Positions 12,330 to 21,535 are shown, numbered from the stretch's first letter. The stretch is 64,000 nucleotides of DNA from Polytrichum commune (GCA_950295325.1 OX485806.1:31992001-32056000), one strand, 5' to 3'. Notes: a model not told the origin generated them from the letters alone. Numbers and translations are program-made.

Positions 12330-13260
12330 ACCCTTGCTAACTCCCCTTGACCATCTCAATCATTTTAATTTCTAGCAAGGGCCACAAGCGCTAACCCTTT
12401 GCATTCCGCCATGCTGATGGTTAGCTCCTCATACCCTGGGGGAACCAATCCTCCTACTTTGCTTTCGGGACTCACCCCTTAATTGGTAACCAATCCTTAG
12501 ATGTGGACTTCTATCCATGGAAGTCCAATCTTATGTTGATCATCGCGTTACCCGAGCAACACTACAACAGCCGGAACCATATTAGGCAACTATGCCCTCA
12601 CATTGGGCCAATGCCCATGGAGGTTGTGCCGCTCGGCCTCGGGTGGGTTCGGCCACACCACCTCACCCACATAAGCCTCTAAGACTTTTGGCAGGGCCCT
12701 TACACCACCGTCAAGAAACCTTTTGTCTCTCTACCAAGAGTTGGGGCCAAGTAGACATTTTCCTTTAGCCGTTGGGTCTAGAAGCCTCCAACAACTTCAG
12801 AACACCATAACTTAACTTATTTGTATGACGTTTGATGCTAACAAGCCACCACTCCATCGTCATCCACGCTTCACGAGATGCCGATGGACTCCTCACTTGC
12901 CCTATTCGGGCAAGTAATGAGGAAGTTATGCCTGTTGAAACCTTGGCAGTCCTGGGAGCCACTCCCAGGCCACTGCTGTACCAGGCGCTGTCCCGGGACA
13001 GCGCCCCACTCAAATTGCCATATCTCCTAGCTCACACCTCCGATTGAGGTGTTCTTGAGCATTCTAGAATCCGCACGTCATAAGCTACACATAGCTTATG
13101 GCCTTTCCCTTGTGACTCCTAATCTTCGTGGGTGGGAGGCATTCCCAACACCGGGGCCCTCACCCACACTAGGATCACTTGGGCCCTCTCACCAACGGCG
13201 TCACAAGTCCCGGGTGTCACTATGAGGCCCCCCTTGTGCCCATGGTATTTTGGGCACTCC
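12330..13260. other. GC-richer block carrying a string of perfect short hairpins
   Basis: At least eleven non-overlapping perfect hairpins follow one another. Their spans are 12331-12381 (arms CCCTTGCTA), 12390-12425 (GCTAACC), 12482-12494 (ATTGGT), 12504-12527 (TGGACTTC), 12601-12613 (CATTGG), 12895-12915 (ACTTGCCC), 12951-12969 (CCTGGGAG), 12984-13005 (GGCGCTGTCCC, no loop), 13034-13052 (ACACCTC), 13079-13100 (CATAAGCTA) and 13236-13257 (GTGCCCA). Five have arms of eight or more bases and loops of eight or fewer. The block is visibly richer in G and C than its flanks and has no convincing coding frame. It could be a structured non-coding RNA, part of a retrotransposon LTR, or a hairpin-rich mobile element; I cannot tell which. 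Confidence 0.6.
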
Positions 13261-14438
13261 TCATGGAGAGGTACGCGACACCAACCCTCCCATCGGTACC
13301 TAACACACGAGACAAGAATATAGGACCTTCAAAAGTGTCACCTCCCACCCTTGTCATTGGTTGCTCTTAGTCTTACATATGAGGGCACGAGAAGCTCCAT
13401 CAACAAAAACTGATGGTAAGATGCATGAGAATCTAAGACATTTGGGAATGGGACGAAAACTACCCAACATTCATTACTTGGTAAATAAAACAAATGAACA
13501 TGTGTGAAAGCTACTTAACTAAGACGTACTCAAAAATCTCTGAAGCAAATTCTTGTAGGTGCATTGGGATATATAGCTGGATGTCTCCGTTGTAAACTGA
13601 GGGAGTTTTACCTTGTTTTTAAGAAAGAGTTTGGTTATTTGATAAAGTCAGGTGGGGAGGGGGCACAATAAGGTTTCAAATACATAAATACATTAAATGT
13701 GGTATAAGGACTTCGCGAAGCCGTGGAAATTGTGTATGTGGGCATATATTGAGACACCCGTGTCCTTTACCTTAAGAGTTAACAAAAAAAACCGGCTTCT
13801 TCTTATTCCCTCGCCCTACCCTTGCAAACAGTGGAAGCCGGCCTGCTACGCTCGGTGTTTCCGACACCCCCCCGGGAATTGTTTAGTTTGGCATTATTGA
13901 TCGGCTCACATGTCCCTGACGCCCTAATACCATATCTTCAACAGGTGTACATTGTGGGGTGCTGCAAATATTGGGGTTTCCTAGATTTCTTGGAACCTAG
14001 AAACATGGGTCCTGGGGGATGTTCCAGAACCTTGTAATGTGGAGCCAGATGCTTGGGGTAGGGTAAAGTTAGAAGGCAGACCCAGCACCGAATTTCAGGG
14101 AAAGGAAAAAGGAAAGGAAATGAATGTTGAACTCCCCTGGACGAAACCCTAAAACCGGTACAAGCGTTCTCACTTTACCTCTATAATTAGCAACCCGACT
14201 AGTGTGGGCTAATTCGGGAATCCCAAGGACACGGTGGCTTGAAGGACGTAAAAGATGTGCGAGCCTTAAATGGACACCTTTTTTTTAATTTTATAAAAGC
14301 GGTTCCCGATGTACGAGGGTTCTAGATGAAGATTTTGGGCCACTTTACATTCAACGTCCATTTTAGGCTCACGTTTATTAGTGGGTTCCGTTGCTCAACA
14401 TACAGCGAAGGTTGTTCTTTTTTGTAAATATATAGGCT
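13261..14438. other. Intergenic stretch, no gene recognised
   Basis: Short open frames only, without recognisable domains. The GC-richer composition of the preceding block fades by about 13380. Confidence 0.45.
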
Positions 14439-14508
14439 GCCCACACATACTGGTGGTGGGCAGCAGTGAACGGGCGAACTCCGTTCACTGCCACCAGTAA
14501 GTGTGGGC
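14439..14508. repeat. 70-bp hairpin
   Basis: Imperfect arms from 14439 (GCCCACACATACTGGTGG) pair with sequence ending at 14508 (CCACCAGTAAGTGTGGGC). The inner stem is CAGTGAACGG with CCGTTCACTG around a seven-base loop. A related hairpin lies at 15686-15803, and both carry the GTGTGGGC and CTGGTGG motifs. Confidence 0.75.
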
Positions 14509-15115
14509 AAGAACCGGGGAGAGCCGGCGATTAGTCTAGATGAACAGGTTGATTTTGAAAAATTACCCGGTTGCAGTTCAAGACTTCAGGAGGATTTGGG
14601 ACCTAAAGTTACAAAGATGCACTGGTTGATTTTGAGAAATAACCCAGTTGAAGTTCGAGACTGCACGATAATTTTGTACTTTAAGTTACAAAGATGAACC
14701 GGTGAGTTTGAGAAATAACCCGGTTGAAGTTTGAGACTTCACGATAATTTTGTACTTAAAGTTACAAATATGAACTGGCGAGTTTGAGAAATAACACAGT
14801 TGAAGTTCGAGACTTGAAAATAATTTTGTACTTTAAGTTACAAATTTGAACCGGCGAGTTTGAGAAATAACACGGTTGAAGTTCGAGACTTCATGATAAT
14901 TTTGTACCTTAAGTTACAAATATGAACCGGTGAATTTGAGAAATAACCCAGTTGAACAAGACCCCACAAAACTTATCAAGTGTTCTAGAGGAATATAGAG
15001 AATATACCTCAAATTAATAAAGAAAAAACCAAAAGTTCATGCAACATGTAACCAATCGGACTTGGAAAGAATAGAATTTTAATCGATCATGCCAAAAAAA
15101 TCTCCATGGACAATT
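14509..15115 (+). repeat. ACCGGTT-family repeat with an internal 76-bp tandem array
   Basis: The copy begins GAACCGGGGAGAGCCGGCGA. Between about 14535 and 14955 a unit of 76-77 bp, containing GTTTGAGAAATAACCCGGTT, GAAGTTCGAGACTTCA and AATTTTGTACTTAAAGTTAC, is repeated about five times. The remainder (TTCTAGAGGAATATAGAGAA, AACATGTAACCAATCGGACT, TTTTAATCGATCATGCC) follows the order of the copy at 9823-10070. Confidence 0.75.
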
Positions 15116-15685
15116 GGACAATTTTGATATTTAGTGTGACTTACTATTTGGATTCACAAGGTGCTATATCCTTTTACTAATGAATTTTTTTTTACCAAGT
15201 AAAGTTGTCAATGTTTTATAATGTCCAAACATCATTTGTTGGTAAAATATGAGATGTACAGTAAATAGATATAGCATTGCGTAATCCCGCATAGTAAGCT
15301 TTGCCCAAATATCATATTCAGTGTAGTTATAGAGAGATATGAATTCGTGGCCTCTATGTAGACTCACTCATTGCGAAGGTGAAAATGTAGCGATTTTTCT
15401 ATGGTGACATTCAAGCACAAAGTTAAATTAAATTACTTGGGTGGCTAGCTAACCCAGTTTTAATTTTTAATTTCTTAGGAAAACAAAGTCAAGAATTTCC
15501 AGGTGTTCAGGCAGACTTGAAAATAATTATTTTCTGCCTAAGCTGCTAGTAACCTACGCTAGGATTTCAACCAATTATGCCCAAAAATCTCCCCAAACAC
15601 GGGCCACTAAACTCAAACGTCCGTTGAAACTCGAACCACTATAGCAGTGACTTACTAGGATTTTTCCGGAAACTTACCCTTTACA
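15116..15685. other. Intergenic stretch with an ACCGGTT-family end fragment
   Basis: No gene is seen. Near 15565-15600 a fragment AGGATTTCAACCAATTATGC, followed by CCAAAAATCTCCCC, resembles one end of the ACCGGTT family. Confidence 0.4.
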
Positions 15686-15803
15686 CCTGCGAACGGGCGA
15701 ACAGGCTGGGCCTTGCGCCCAGTCGTTGCCGTGGTGACTTTTCACTCCTAAATAATCTCCCTGCTGGTGGGGGCCTACCACTGCCCCTCCCACCAGCAGG
15801 TGT
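15686..15803. repeat. Long imperfect hairpin
   Basis: A perfect 12-bp stem CCTGCTGGTGGG (15760-15771) pairs with 15789-15800. An outer match ACACCTGC (from 15686) pairs with GCAGGTGT (ending 15803), and CTGGGC pairs with GCCCAG between them. Sequence similarity to the hairpin at 14439-14508 suggests the two are related. Confidence 0.6.
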
Positions 15804-15843
15804 GGGCAGGCCTTTAGTGAAGTTCGAGGTGTGTGAGGTGTTA

Positions 15844-16978
15844 GAGCAAGGCCAGTCATGCTTGCATCCGCATCCGGAAACAGAAAGTGGCCTCTGTCCG
15901 GGATGCAAGATGCAGATGCAGGGAGGCCTCCCACTCGCTATTTCTCAAACTCAACCGGCTCATGCATGATGTGTAATTTTCCTGAAGTCTTCATCTTCAA
16001 CCGGCTATTTCTCAAACTCAATCGGCTCATGCATGATGTGTAATTTTCCTGAAGTCTTCATCTTCAACCGGCTATTTCTCAAACTCAATCGGCTCATGCA
16101 TGATGTGTAATTTTCCTGAAGTCTTCATCTTCAACCGGCTATTTCTCAAACTCAATCGGCTCATGCATGATGTGTAATTTTCCTGAAGTCTTCATCTTCA
16201 ACCGGCTATTTCTCAAACTCAACCGGCTCATGCATGATGTGTAATTTTCCTGAAGTCTTCATCTTCAACCGGCTATTTCTCAAACTCAACCGGCTCATCC
16301 GTGATGTGTAATTTTCCGGAAGTCTTCTTCTTCAACCGGCTATTTCTCAAACTCAACCGGCTCATCCGTGATGTGTAATTTTCCGGAAGTCTTCATCTTC
16401 AACCGGCTATTTCTCAAACTCAACCGGCTCATCCGTGATGTGTAATTTTCCTGAAGTCTTCTTCTTCAACCGGCTATTTCTCAAACTCAACCGGCTCATC
16501 CGTGATGTGTAATTTTCCGGAAGTCTTCATCTTCAACGGGTTATTTCTCAAACTCAACCGGTTCATATGTAACAGGTTATTTCTCAACCCCAAGCCTCAA
16601 CCGGTCATTTCTCTGAACCCCAAGTCTCAACCAGGTCATTTCTCAGAACCCCAAGCCTCAACCAGGTAAATTCTCTAAACCCCAAGCCTCAACCGGTAAT
16701 TTCTCAAACCCAAGCAGTTCATGTGTACGTGAAGGGTAAGTTTCCTGAACCCTAAGCCTCGGTTTGGTAACTTCTCTGACTAAATTCTTTGTCTTCTAGT
16801 TGATAGCAGGCTCCCTGCATAACTCGAGGAAATGCAGGGAGTTCTGCACCTCCCCCAAATTTCTTCATCCAAATTTTAGTGATGTCAGTTTGAGTGGGGC
16901 ACTTCCCTGCATCCGCATCTGCATCGCGGATGTAAAAGTGCAGATGCAGATGCGGATGCAGGTTGAGTGGCCTTGCCC
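15844..16978. mobile_element. Harbinger-type MITE (1135 bp) carrying a minisatellite
   Basis: The left end GAGCAAGGCCAGTCATG and the reverse of the right end GGGCAAGGCCACTCAACC form imperfect terminal inverted repeats, both running into CTTGCATCCGCATC or CCTGCATCCGCATC. TTA flanks both sides (15841-15843 and 16979-16981). A perfect 20-bp hairpin lies just inside the right end (16906-16925 with 16943-16962). The interior is mostly a 67-bp tandem repeat. No transposase is encoded. Confidence 0.75.
15940..16600. repeat. 67-bp minisatellite, about nine copies
   Basis: The unit contains CGGCTCATGCATGATGTGTA, ATTTTCCTGAAGTCTTCATC and TTCAACCGGCTATTTCTCAA. The CATGCATGATG landmark recurs at 15961, 16028, 16095, 16162 and 16229, then as CATCCGTGATG at 16296, 16363, 16430 and 16497, a spacing of exactly 67. 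The first five and last four copies form two sequence variants. More diverged AACCGG units continue to about 16730. The reverse strand is clearly related to the 76-bp unit at 14535-14955. Confidence 0.92.
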
Positions 16979-16989
16979 TTATTTGGTTA

Positions 16990-17015
16990 GAGCGTCTCCA
17001 GCGGAGACTCTGGGA
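16990..17015 (+). repeat. Left terminal inverted repeat of the Harbinger element
   Basis: It begins GAGCGTCTCCAGCGGAGA directly after the TTA target duplication and pairs with 20086-20111. The two ends differ at positions 5 and 12 of the repeat, both G/A differences. Confidence 0.93.
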
Positions 17016-17212
17016 GGCCAAAAAAACGGTAACCTGCTGCCAACCTCGCAAAGTCAAATCGCACCGTTCACTCTGCAACGGTAGCATGGAAGTCGGGCTC
17101 GGCCAAGGAGGCCCAGGGCACGGCCAAATCTCACGATATACAGAGCTCTCTACACCGCACTTGAGAGCTGGTCAAAGCGAATCTTCTTGGGTTTTGCACC
17201 TTTTCGGGAAGG

Positions 17213-18547
17213 ATGGCGGGAAGTGGGAGAGCTTCGTCGCAGGCTGCACCTCTCACGTCGACGACAGGTGCCGCGCCTCTCACCTCTGGACCTACAGCGC
17301 CGAAGCCCAAGAAGGGGCGCAATTTCACACCCAAGGAGGAGCGTCAGTTGTGCAGGAGCTTCTTGCACGTTTCTCAGGATCCTTGTGTGGGGAATGGACA
17401 GAGGAAGGACGCGTTCTGGGAGAGGATCACGGTGCACTTCAACGAGCATGTCACCAGTGGTAGTCGCCCTGCTCGCTCCCTTGAATCCAAGTTTCATGTA
17501 ATTCGTCACGACGTGAGCAAGTTTGGCGGATGCTACGCGCAGGTGGAGCGGCTCAACGTGAGCGGCACAAACGCGGAGGACACCTTGGAGAAAGCGCTGG
17601 AATTGTACAAGATCAAGGCGGCTAAGAACTCGGATTTTTTGTTCCTGCATTGCTGGTGGTTGTTGAAGGACGCGCCGAAGTGGGCTGACGGTTTTGGAGG
17701 AGCCAAGAAGACGACACCCACCAAGCGATCTCGGGCTGCGGAGGGGTCGGACCAGGAGTCAGATTGCGTGGATATGGAGGCGCCCGTCGGAGGGGGTGGG
17801 CCTGAGGTAGTAGGAAGCGCGGGAGCGGGCCGCACGTTCAAGCGCCCGACGGGCAACCGCATTGCGAAGGAGGAGCACAAGCAGGGCAAGCTCCGCGAGC
17901 TCGCGATCAGGGCGCAGGCTGCCGCGACCAAAGACATGGCTGCCGCGACGTGGAGGAAAACGGAGTTGTTGCAGGAGCAAAACGTGCTCATGCTTTTTAC
18001 AACCCCGGATGTGCAGATTACAGACACTGGGGCGAGGGAGTACCTGCGCCTGCGCCGCGAGGAGGAGCTTGGGAAGCTCCGACGTAGGCTCGAAGAGGAG
18101 GCGCTCCTGGCGGAAGCGCAGCGGAAGGCAGAGGAGGGGGCCAATACCCGCGAAGGGAGGGAGGCGGAGCAACCAGGTGCGACAGGGCCGCCAGTCGACC
18201 CCTCCCTCAGAGCCAGCGACGACAACGACCAGTGGCCGGAGGAGGAGTCTCCTGTGCAGGGAGGGCTCTCGGGTGGCTTGCAGGGAGGCTTGCAGGCAGG
18301 GCTCTCGGGTGGACAGCAAGATTCGGAGGGCCCTTGGGTGGACAATTTTTCAACAATTCGCTCAAGCACTCCCACAACCTCTCAAGCATTCATAGATTCA
18401 CAAGAGACGCCCGGGCAGCGAGGTTTCAATTGGCACAACGACTCACATGATCCAATTCAGCTAGACAGTGAAGGTACTTTCAGTTCAGGAAGTAGAATCG
18501 ATTTGAACGGAGTGTATTGCTTTGGACAGGAACGGTACAATGTTTAG
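17213..18547 (+). CDS. PIF/Harbinger ORF1: Myb/SANT-like DNA-binding protein
   Basis: This is an uninterrupted 444-residue frame. Residues about 36-100 form a Myb/SANT-trihelix-like domain (NFTPKEERQL..., RKDAFWERITVHFNEH, RSLESKFHVIRHDVSKF), followed by FLFLHCWWLLKDAPKW (142-157), typical of the plant proteins often mislabelled GST-T3-like or NAM-associated. A basic patch KRSR (about 171-174) could be nuclear-localising. A charged, probably coiled-coil stretch lies at about 275-318, then a Gly-rich GGLSGGLQGGLQAGLSGG segment. In this superfamily ORF1 binds DNA near the element ends and helps bring the transposase to the nucleus; that role is inferred. The start ATG (GGAAGGATGGCGG) is the first in frame. 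The stop TAG (18545-18547) overlaps the convergent transposase stop. Confidence 0.88.
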   Translation: MAGSGRASSQAAPLTSTTGAAPLTSGPTAPKPKKGRNFTPKEERQLCRSFLHVSQDPCVGNGQRKDAFWERITVHFNEHVTSGSRPARSLESKFHVIRHDVSKFGGCYAQVERLNVSGTNAEDTLEKALELYKIKAAKNSDFLFLHCWWLLKDAPKWADGFGGAKKTTPTKRSRAAEGSDQESDCVDMEAPVGGGGPEVVGSAGAGRTFKRPTGNRIAKEEHKQGKLRELAIRAQAAATKDMAAATWRKTELLQEQNVLMLFTTPDVQITDTGAREYLRLRREEELGKLRRRLEEEALLAEAQRKAEEGANTREGREAEQPGATGPPVDPSLRASDDNDQWPEEESPVQGGLSGGLQGGLQAGLSGGQQDSEGPWVDNFSTIRSSTPTTSQAFIDSQETPGQRGFNWHNDSHDPIQLDSEGTFSSGSRIDLNGVYCFGQERYNV

Positions 18548-19839
18548 AAAGTAGCAGCACCCTTGAGGGCCCATATGTGCTCAATCAAATCTCCTCTTAA
18601 ACTAAAATGCACATCCTCGTCTTCTATCTCTTGAGTTGCAGCTGCTAGCTCCTCAAATGTAACACCATGGCCGAATTGCAAGGCCGCATTAATCTCAAGG
18701 ATTGGTTGCAAATTGTTCTCCTGCTCATCTTCAATCACCATATTGTGCAATATCACACAGGCCATCATGATGTCGGAAATGGTGTCCTGTGACCAATGCC
18801 GAGAGGGGTTCTGAATGATTGCAAACCTTGACTGTAAAACCCCAAAGCACCTCTCCACGTCTTTTCGGCAAGCTTCTTGGACCTTGCTGTAATGCGCTCT
18901 CTTCTCATCGGCCGGTTCATGGATGCTTTGTACAAAGCAGGACCATGACGGATAGATACCATCTGCAAGCAAGTAGTACCGTGAATACTCCACTCCATTC
19001 ACGACGAAAGTCATGCCGGATGAGCTGCCTCGGAGCATGTCATGAATGAGAGGTGATCTGTCAAGCACGGTCAAGTCGTTGTTCGATCCTGGCAACCCGA
19101 AGAAAGCATGCCAGATCCATAGGCTTTGATCGGCAATCGCTTCGAGAATGATCGACCGGTTCTTGTCCTTGTCCTGGAATTGGCCCTGCCATGCAACGGG
19201 GCAATTTTTCCATTCCCAATGCATGCAATCAACAGAGGCAAACATTCCCGGGAAACCTCTATCCGTGTTAATGCTAATTTGTTTCTCAAGATCCTCACGG
19301 GTAGGTTGCCTCAAGTACCTAGCCTCGAACACAACTCTCACTGCCACTACAAATCTCTTTAAAGATAACATAGCCGTGGATTCCCCCAACCTACAGTACT
19401 CATCGGTGCCATCTGCACTAATGCCGTATGCAAGCATTCGCAATGCGGCAGTGCATTTCTGGATCGACGACAATCCCATCACACCAGCAGCATCACACTT
19501 TTGCACAAAGAAGGAATCGTGGGCGCAAACCTCTTCCATTATCCTCAAAAACAACTCCCGTGACATTCGATAACGACGGCGGAATAGCTCGGGTCCAAAC
19601 ACGGGCTCATCTGCAAAGTAGTCACGGTAGATGCGCTCATGGCCAGCCAATCGATCTCGCTGTAAATTAGGTTGCCTGCCAGGCCTTGATCCACCATGTC
19701 GGCCTCTCCGGACCTCAAACTCATGCCCATCACCAAGCTGGTCCACCAATATACCCATGAGCAAATCATCTTGCTCGTCGTCTTCCAAGAGCTCCCGTCG
19801 TTGAGCAACCAGGAGCTGCCTCCAGCCTTCCAGGTCCAT
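18544..19839 (-). CDS. PIF/Harbinger DDE transposase (HARBI1-like)
   Basis: This is an uninterrupted frame of 431 residues from the chosen start. An in-frame Met 16 codons upstream (19887) also exists, but the sequence between is CT-rich leader-like DNA, and the start at 19839 begins MDLEGWRQLL in a better context. It has the plant transposase signature: GHERIYRDYFADEPVFGPELF, then the catalytic triad. Numbered from 19887, the triad is D220 (FASVDCMHW), D309 (YLLADGIYP) and E345 (KDVERCFGVLQ), with 35 residues between the second Asp and the Glu. All three are intact, as are the flanking blocks DLTVLDRSPLIHDML and CVILHNMVIEDE. The enzyme cuts and joins element ends at TTA/TAA sites. Its stop TAA (18544-18546) overlaps the stop of ORF1 on the other strand, so the two messages must share or cross each other's 3' ends. 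Confidence 0.95.
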   Translation of the reverse strand: MDLEGWRQLLVAQRRELLEDDEQDDLLMGILVDQLGDGHEFEVRRGRHGGSRPGRQPNLQRDRLAGHERIYRDYFADEPVFGPELFRRRYRMSRELFLRIMEEVCAHDSFFVQKCDAAGVMGLSSIQKCTAALRMLAYGISADGTDEYCRLGESTAMLSLKRFVVAVRVVFEARYLRQPTREDLEKQISINTDRGFPGMFASVDCMHWEWKNCPVAWQGQFQDKDKNRSIILEAIADQSLWIWHAFFGLPGSNNDLTVLDRSPLIHDMLRGSSSGMTFVVNGVEYSRYYLLADGIYPSWSCFVQSIHEPADEKRAHYSKVQEACRKDVERCFGVLQSRFAIIQNPSRHWSQDTISDIMMACVILHNMVIEDEQENNLQPILEINAALQFGHGVTFEELAAATQEIEDEDVHFSLRGDLIEHIWALKGAATF

Positions 19840-20085
19840 CGCAGCACAGCAAAGAGGGAAGCACAGCAGAGAGAGAGGTAAGCACAACAGAGAGAGAGGA
19901 GATGAGCAGGGGCGGTGTTTTCATGAGCCGGAAGTTGCTTCGAAGTCAGGAGGGGAGTTCGAATCAGGATAAGGCGGGACTGGCCTGGTCCACGAGAGCC
20001 ACCGGTGGGTGTGGTGCCACTGGACCGACTTTTCTGGCCTCTGGCACATTCCCCAAGCTCGCCCAAAGCCTCTGCCAGAGCCATT

Positions 20086-20111
20086 TCCCAGAGTCTCCGT
20101 TGGAGATGCTC
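20086..20111 (-). repeat. Right terminal inverted repeat of the Harbinger element
   Basis: On the reverse strand it begins GAGCATCTCCAACGGAGA. It is followed directly by TTA at 20112-20114 and matches the left repeat in 24 of 26 positions. Confidence 0.93.
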
Positions 20112-20126
20112 TTAGTTGTCATGTTA

Positions 20127-20628
20127 GGGCCACTTCACACATGAGCCAAGAGCCGTGACCATGAGATTGTGAGAGCCCAAAAGAAAGTGTCCAAAGGCCA
20201 TCCCAACACACCTCCAAAGTCATGTAGTGTGGTCACGGACCCTCGAGTGTTGTGTGAAGTCATATGTGACTGGACCCTCAACCAAATGCTATTTCAATGA
20301 ATTTCTATTCATCATGGTCCTCACACATGATAAAATAGAATAAATCACGGTTGTGAGTGTTCGGAGTGCCATGGTCTCATGGTCTTGTGGTAGGCCTACC
20401 TCCAAGAGGTGATTTTTGGAAATAGTCCAAGTGATCATGAAACATGATCCATTCGATGCCATGTAGGAATCCATGTAGACTTTACATCCATCTTGCATTC
20501 ACATACTTTGTTGGTCCCTCAAGCGTAGTGTGAAGCGAACTTGGACCGGCTCCGCCTTTTCCACCAATGAGAGTGCTTGAAGTGTAATGGTCATGGGCTC
20601 TCAGTACGTCCCGTTTGTGAAGTGGCCC
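20127..20628 (+). mobile_element. Harbinger-type MITE, GGGCCACTTCACACA family (502 bp), best-preserved copy
   Basis: It begins GGGCCACTTCACACATG and ends TTTGTGAAGTGGCCC. TTA flanks both ends exactly (20124-20126 and 20629-20631). It is non-coding, and it starts only 12 bases after the target duplication of the complete Harbinger element. It serves as the reference copy for the family. Confidence 0.93.
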
Positions 20629-20631
20629 TTA

Positions 20632-21084
20632 GTCTTAGGCCCAACTTTATACACGGCTCGGGGTTGGCCCAATTCATGTGCAATTCAACCCTCAATGTGG
20701 CCCAACTTGATCAACTTCTGTTGGTCCGACCTTCTCACATGTAAAGTGACAAGGCCCGATTTTAGGTCCAATGTTCTTGAGGGGAAAGTGTAGTGAAAAT
20801 GATTGACTTTCTATGGACCGACAGTAGAGATGTTTATTATCCAACGAATGATCTCAATCCGGCCCATGTTGAGAGTTCGGGCCGAGGAAAAGCTCGTCCC
20901 GGTTTCGTCAAGCTAGCTTGAAGGTTTGGTGTCAAAATTGTGCCACCTAGGGTACCGCATGGAATGAGTGGGTGTTTGGACCCAACCCTAGTATAAAACT
21001 CTTGTGCCGGATTTGTTAAAACCAAGTGATCTTATTGGACCAAATTTTCAGAATTTGGGTCAGCCCTCAATCCAGCCCCAAGTC
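20632..21084. other. Intergenic stretch, no gene recognised
   Basis: No coding frame or element end was recognised between the two MITEs. Confidence 0.5.
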
Positions 21085-21087
21085 TAA

Positions 21088-21532
21088 GGGGCGGTTTACA
21101 CTATGGATCATGAAGTCGTCCCACGGCCGTCTAAGCGATGTGATTGGACGTTGAAGTCGTCCCGGGACGACTTGGGTTTACACCAAGGAAAAAATGCCAG
21201 AGTGACCACGGAGGTTGAGGTCCACAAAATATTATTTTTTAAGCCTACTCTATCCACTGCCATGGTCCAATGGGTTTTCCGTTGGGACAAGCAAAAGAGG
21301 TGGTCCGGGAAAAAGAGCAAGGGCCCATGTCAGAAAAATGCCGTTTTAAGCCTTTTTGGTGCATGGTCATTCTTCATGGTCCACATTCGGTTTACACCTA
21401 GTGAAGGGCCCATGAACCATGAAAACTAATATTTTAGTAACTCGGACCATGGAAGTCGTCCCATGAAGTCGTCCCACGCAAAATAGGCCTCTTACGTGGG
21501 ACGACTTCATGGTCCATAGTGTAAACCGCCCC
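21088..21532. mobile_element. Harbinger-type MITE, GGGGCGGTTTACACTA termini (445 bp)
   Basis: Perfect terminal inverted repeats begin GGGGCGGTTTACACTATGGA, and TAA flanks both ends (21085-21087 and 21533-21535). GAAGTCGTCCCA-like motifs recur inside both arms. The termini resemble those of the element at 26323-27359. It is non-coding. Confidence 0.9.
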
Positions 21533-21535
21533 TAA

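Larger units (their letters stand above)
16990..20111. mobile_element. Complete autonomous PIF/Harbinger DNA transposon (3122 bp)
   Basis: The element has 26-bp terminal inverted repeats beginning GAGCRTCTCCARCGGAGA (16990-17015 and 20086-20111; two mismatches). TTA flanks it exactly on both sides (16987-16989 and 20112-20114). It carries the two genes expected of the superfamily, a Myb/SANT-like ORF1 and a DDE transposase, tail to tail and both uninterrupted. Intact ends, intact target duplication and intact genes suggest recent insertion and possible present activity. Activity itself is inference. Confidence 0.95.

Noticed and set aside
12320-13376. Solo LTR of a retrotransposon
   Set aside because: The block has a TG-like start and CA-like end, but no matching 5-bp target duplication, primer-binding site or polypurine tract was found; kept only as one explanation of the hairpin block.
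15940-16600. CRISPR array
   Set aside because: The units are contiguous 67-bp tandem repeats without unique spacers, in a eukaryotic setting; a minisatellite.
16963-17463. 166-codon plus-strand frame overlapping the start of ORF1
   Set aside because: It begins outside the transposon's left end and crosses the element boundary in another frame; no domain.
17533-18375. 280-codon minus-strand frame inside Harbinger ORF1
   Set aside because: It is a shadow of the GC-rich ORF1 coding sequence; its composition (Ser/Pro/Cys-rich, no domain) is typical of an antisense frame.
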